Assembly (NCBI GenBank): GCA_016935045.1
Contig: JAFGRS010000824.1
Location: 1-7,927 of the forward strand
Source: Lentisphaeria bacterium
Lineage (GTDB): Bacteria; Verrucomicrobiota; Lentisphaeria; Oligosphaerales; JAFGRS01
DNA length: 7,927 nucleotides
Direction: 5' to 3'
Shown: positions 5,795 to 7,927 of the stretch, piece after piece
Position numbering within the stretch: position 1 is the stretch's first letter
How the letters are laid out: each line of letters starts with the position of its first letter
Program-made: the position numbers and the translations under genes
The notes under the pieces: generated by a model
Told to the model about the DNA's origin: nothing
Database searches by the model: none
What the model saw: the letters and a program-made list of their open reading frames with translations, nothing else

Positions 5795-7192
5795 ATGCCG
5801 CGTCCGAACATTGTCTTCATCATGGCCGATGACATGGGCTACGGGGACTTCGGGCGTTTCGGCGACGGCCGGTCCCGTACCCCCTCCCTGGATCAGTTGG
5901 CCGCCGAGGGGGTGTGCCTCTCGCAGCACTACTCCGCCTCCTGCGTCTGCACCCCCGCCCGGGCCGGGCTGCTGACCGGACGCTATCCCCACCGCACCGG
6001 CGCGCTCGAGATGCGCTCCATTCGCGGGCTGGACCGTCTCTCCCTCGATGAGGTGACCGTGGCCGACCGGTTCCGGGCGGCAGGATACCGCACCGGCCTG
6101 GTGGGTAAGTGGCACACGGGAGTGTACGGGGATGCGTACCATCCCAACCGGCGCGGCTTCGACGAGTTCATCGGCTTCCGCGGCGGGGCCATGAGCTACT
6201 GGCAGTGGCGCATCGAGCGCAACGGTACCTTCCAGGACGCCGACGGCGCCTACCTGACAGACCTCCTGACCGAAGAGGCCGTCGGGTTCCTGCAGCGACA
6301 CCGCCGCGAGTCCTTCTTCCTGTGTCTGCACTACAACGCCCCGCACACGCCTCTGGATGTCCCCGAGGCCGAGCTGGCACCCTTCCTCGAACCGGGGGTG
6401 ATCACGCGCGGCGTCAGTGCGGTCTACGCCATGGTGCACGTCATGGACCGGGGTATCGGGCGGGTGTGCCAGGCGCTACGCGACCTGGGGCTCGAAGACG
6501 GCACGCTGGTGCTGTTCACCAGTGACAACGGTCCCGCCATGTACGGTCACGGCGAAGAGTGCATGGCCCGCTTCAACGCCAGCATGCACGGAGGCAAGGG
6601 AAACGTCTACGAGGGCGGCATCCGCGTGCCCATGGTGCTGCACTGGCCGAACGGGAACCTGGTCGGGGGCAGGACCTGCGATGCCTTCGCCCACTTCACG
6701 GACTGGCTGCCCACCCTGCTCGCCGCCGCCGGAACCGAACCCCCCAGCGATCCAACCCTCGACGGCCACAATATCCTGCCCGTCCTGCAGGGGGAAGCCC
6801 CCGCCGCCGAACCGCGCCGCTTCTGGCAGTGGAACCGGTACGCCCCCGTACCAACCTGCAACGCCGCCATGCGCGACGGCGACTGGAAACTCGTGCGCCC
6901 CCTCATCCGTGAGGCCATGTGGACATCCCCCGAAGAGATGGAGATGGACCGCCACTTCGAGATGCACCCCGAGGCGTTCGTCGACATCCTCCGCACTCCC
7001 TCTCCGCCCCGGGAACTCCCGCCTCCTCCGCCCCCGGAGCTGTACCACCTCGGCGACGACCCCGGCGAAACCCGCAACCTGGCCGACCAACACCCCGACC
7101 GCACCCGGCGCATGCTGGACGAACTGGAACGCTGGTTCGAAGACGCCAACGCGGGATCTCCATGGCCGGCGCGTCCGTCCGGTGTGCCCTGA
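5795..7192 (+). CDS. Type I (formylglycine-dependent) sulfatase, S1 family, probably cytoplasmic
   Basis: 465 residues; hydrolyses a sulfate ester, probably on a carbohydrate. Seen: the N-terminal metal motif PNIVFIMADDMGYGDFG (4-20; D12, D13); the signature C52-T-P-A-R56 followed by LLTGR (59-63), where C52 would be oxidised to formylglycine; GKWHTG (104-109; K105, H107); NAPHTP (181-186; H184); TSDNG (242-246; D244, N245); HGGKGNVYEGGIRVPM (265-280; K268). These are the expected catalytic and calcium-binding residues of the arylsulfatase fold, so it looks active. The C-terminal part has DGDWKLVRP and a proline-rich stretch (402-414) before ELYHLGDDPGETRNLA. Unlike most sulfatases of polysaccharide-degrading bacteria it shows no signal peptide, so it probably acts on imported oligosaccharides. 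Maturation would need a formylglycine-generating or anaerobic maturase, not in this window. The exact sulfate position and sugar cannot be told. Confidence 0.95.
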   Translation: MPRPNIVFIMADDMGYGDFGRFGDGRSRTPSLDQLAAEGVCLSQHYSASCVCTPARAGLLTGRYPHRTGALEMRSIRGLDRLSLDEVTVADRFRAAGYRTGLVGKWHTGVYGDAYHPNRRGFDEFIGFRGGAMSYWQWRIERNGTFQDADGAYLTDLLTEEAVGFLQRHRRESFFLCLHYNAPHTPLDVPEAELAPFLEPGVITRGVSAVYAMVHVMDRGIGRVCQALRDLGLEDGTLVLFTSDNGPAMYGHGEECMARFNASMHGGKGNVYEGGIRVPMVLHWPNGNLVGGRTCDAFAHFTDWLPTLLAAAGTEPPSDPTLDGHNILPVLQGEAPAAEPRRFWQWNRYAPVPTCNAAMRDGDWKLVRPLIREAMWTSPEEMEMDRHFEMHPEAFVDILRTPSPPRELPPPPPPELYHLGDDPGETRNLADQHPDRTRRMLDELERWFEDANAGSPWPARPSGVP

Positions 7193-7238
7193 CCGCCGAC
7201 CGCCGACGCACCGACGCTGCAGGCAACCCTGAACCCGA

Positions 7239-7266
7239 TGACCCAGTGACCCAATGACCAAGTGAC
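7239..7266. repeat. Short tandem repeat, 8-base period (TGACCCAG type)
   Basis: Three and a half imperfect copies in the gap between the two convergent genes: TGACCCAG, TGACCCAA, TGACCAAG, TGAC. A looser GACCGCC doublet precedes it at 7191-7204. On the minus strand it translates as SLGHWVIG-like text, a pattern often produced when dispersed intergenic repeats are falsely called as genes. It may be a decayed copy of such a genome-wide repeat. Confidence 0.6.
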
Positions 7267-7310
7267 GTTGCGCTCGCCGCGCCTCCGCGCGAGGCCTCCC
7301 GTCCCCCTTG

Positions 7311-7927
7311 TCAGCAGGCATGTTCCGTGCGCTGGATGATCATCTCCTGCCAGGTCTGGTCCAGGGTCGTGAAGCGAGCCGACCAACCCGACACCCGCAC
7401 GGCAAGATTGGGATAGCGTTCGGGATGGTGCTGCGCGTCCCGCAGCGTTGCCGCATCCACCACGTCCACCTGCAGGTAGAGCCCGCCCAGGGCGACGAAC
7501 GTCTGCAGCAATCCCACCAGGGACCGGAGACATGCCTCGCCCCGCAGGCTGCTCGGGTGAATCTTGAGATCCAGGGGCGTGCCGCAGGTCAGCCGTTCGA
7601 AGTCGGCCTTGCAGAAGGAGCGCACCACGGCCGTCGGGCCCCTGCGGTCCGTGCCCGGCGTAGGGGAGAGGTTGCTCGCCAGGATGTCTCCGACACGGCT
7701 GCCGAAGGGCTGTGCCGCGCGTCCGTCCCGGAAGGCGAGTTCGCGGCCGAAGGTGCTGATGCCCGGGGGCGTCAGGACTCCGTTGCAGCGCGGCTGCTCC
7801 CGGCACAGCGTCACGTAGTCCGTGTAGACCCGCACCAGCATGGCGTCGGCCTCGGCCTCGTCGTTGCCGTAGAGCACCAGGTCCCGGCAGATCTCCCGCC
7901 GCAGGTCTTCATGACCCGCCCAGTTCG
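7311..7927 (-). CDS. Glycyl radical enzyme, pyruvate formate-lyase family (C-terminal end, runs off right edge)
   Basis: The last 204 residues of a protein that is normally about 750-850 residues long. Seen: KYGND-like LVLYGND near the edge, PLDLKIHPSSLRGE, the LGGLYLQVDVVDAATLRDAQ block, HPERYPNLAV, and the glycyl radical loop RVSGWSARF (Gly codon 7386-7388), ending in MIIQRTEHAC. The loop Gly would carry the stable radical installed by a radical-SAM activase; the active-site Cys loop is outside the window. The usual loop is RVSGYSA; here Trp replaces Tyr. The radical is oxygen-sensitive, so the host is probably anaerobic. The reaction cannot be assigned from this end: diol dehydratases, C-N, C-S and C-C lyases share it. 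A 1,2-propanediol dehydratase would fit fucose breakdown but is only a guess. It is convergent with the sulfatase, with a 118-base gap, so it belongs to a separate transcript. Confidence 0.92.
   Translation of the reverse strand, partial: NWAGHEDLRREICRDLVLYGNDEAEADAMLVRVYTDYVTLCREQPRCNGVLTPPGISTFGRELAFRDGRAAQPFGSRVGDILASNLSPTPGTDRRGPTAVVRSFCKADFERLTCGTPLDLKIHPSSLRGEACLRSLVGLLQTFVALGGLYLQVDVVDAATLRDAQHHPERYPNLAVRVSGWSARFTTLDQTWQEMIIQRTEHAC

Noticed and set aside
4462..5835. 457-codon minus-strand open frame opposite the FAD oxidoreductase
   Set aside because: It is antisense to a gene with clear Rossmann and C-terminal flavoprotein motifs, and its own translation shows no recognisable domain.
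7281..7295. GCCTC-CGCGC-GAGGC hairpin between the convergent genes as a terminator
   Set aside because: The stem is only 5 bases and no T run follows on either strand. Chance stems of this size are common in such G+C-rich DNA.
6607..7806. 399-codon minus-strand open frame across the sulfatase end and the glycyl radical enzyme
   Set aside because: It overlaps both real genes in another frame, crosses the tandem repeat and shows no domain; its low-complexity text comes from the repeat and base composition.

Overview
The window is strongly G+C-rich, and nearly every codon in the real genes ends in G or C. It carries a block of carbohydrate-catabolism genes: a family-29 alpha-L-fucosidase, a secreted agarase-like clan GH-A glycoside hydrolase, a type I sulfatase, an FAD-dependent oxidoreductase and a glycyl radical enzyme. 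Marine, gut or sediment bacteria of the Planctomycetota/Verrucomicrobiota/Kiritimatiellota/Lentisphaerota group often carry this mix. The glycyl radical enzyme points to an anaerobic lifestyle because its radical is destroyed by oxygen. The phylum is an inference; no marker gene lies in the window.

Layout, left to right. Bases 1-318 (minus) hold the N-terminal third or so of a cytoplasmic GH29 alpha-L-fucosidase that runs off the left edge. Bases 346-628 (minus) hold no complete gene but keep an open frame that looks like the last strands of a LamG/concanavalin-like domain, probably a gene remnant. Bases 629-3955 (minus) encode a 1108-residue exported multidomain glycosidase. Bases 3956-4467 are a 512-base divergent intergenic region. 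It has a weak promoter for the glycosidase, a two-unit tandem repeat built from four CCGGAAAA octamers in alternating orientation, and a short perfect inverted repeat just before the next gene. Bases 4468-5688 (plus) encode the FAD-dependent oxidoreductase and 5795-7192 (plus) the sulfatase, probably co-transcribed. A short convergent gap (7193-7310) carries an 8-base tandem repeat. Bases 7311-7927 (minus) are the C-terminal end of a glycyl radical enzyme that runs off the right edge.

How the genes may work together (inference): the exported glycosidase cuts a polysaccharide or long oligosaccharide outside the cytoplasm. Imported fragments would then be trimmed by the fucosidase and desulfated by the sulfatase, both of which lack visible signal peptides. 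The FAD enzyme and the glycyl radical enzyme would act on released sugars or their breakdown products. A sulfated, fucose-containing glycan such as fucoidan, a sulfated galactan or mucin is a reasonable guess, but no substrate can be read from the sequence. No RNA genes, CRISPR arrays, transposases or phage genes were seen.
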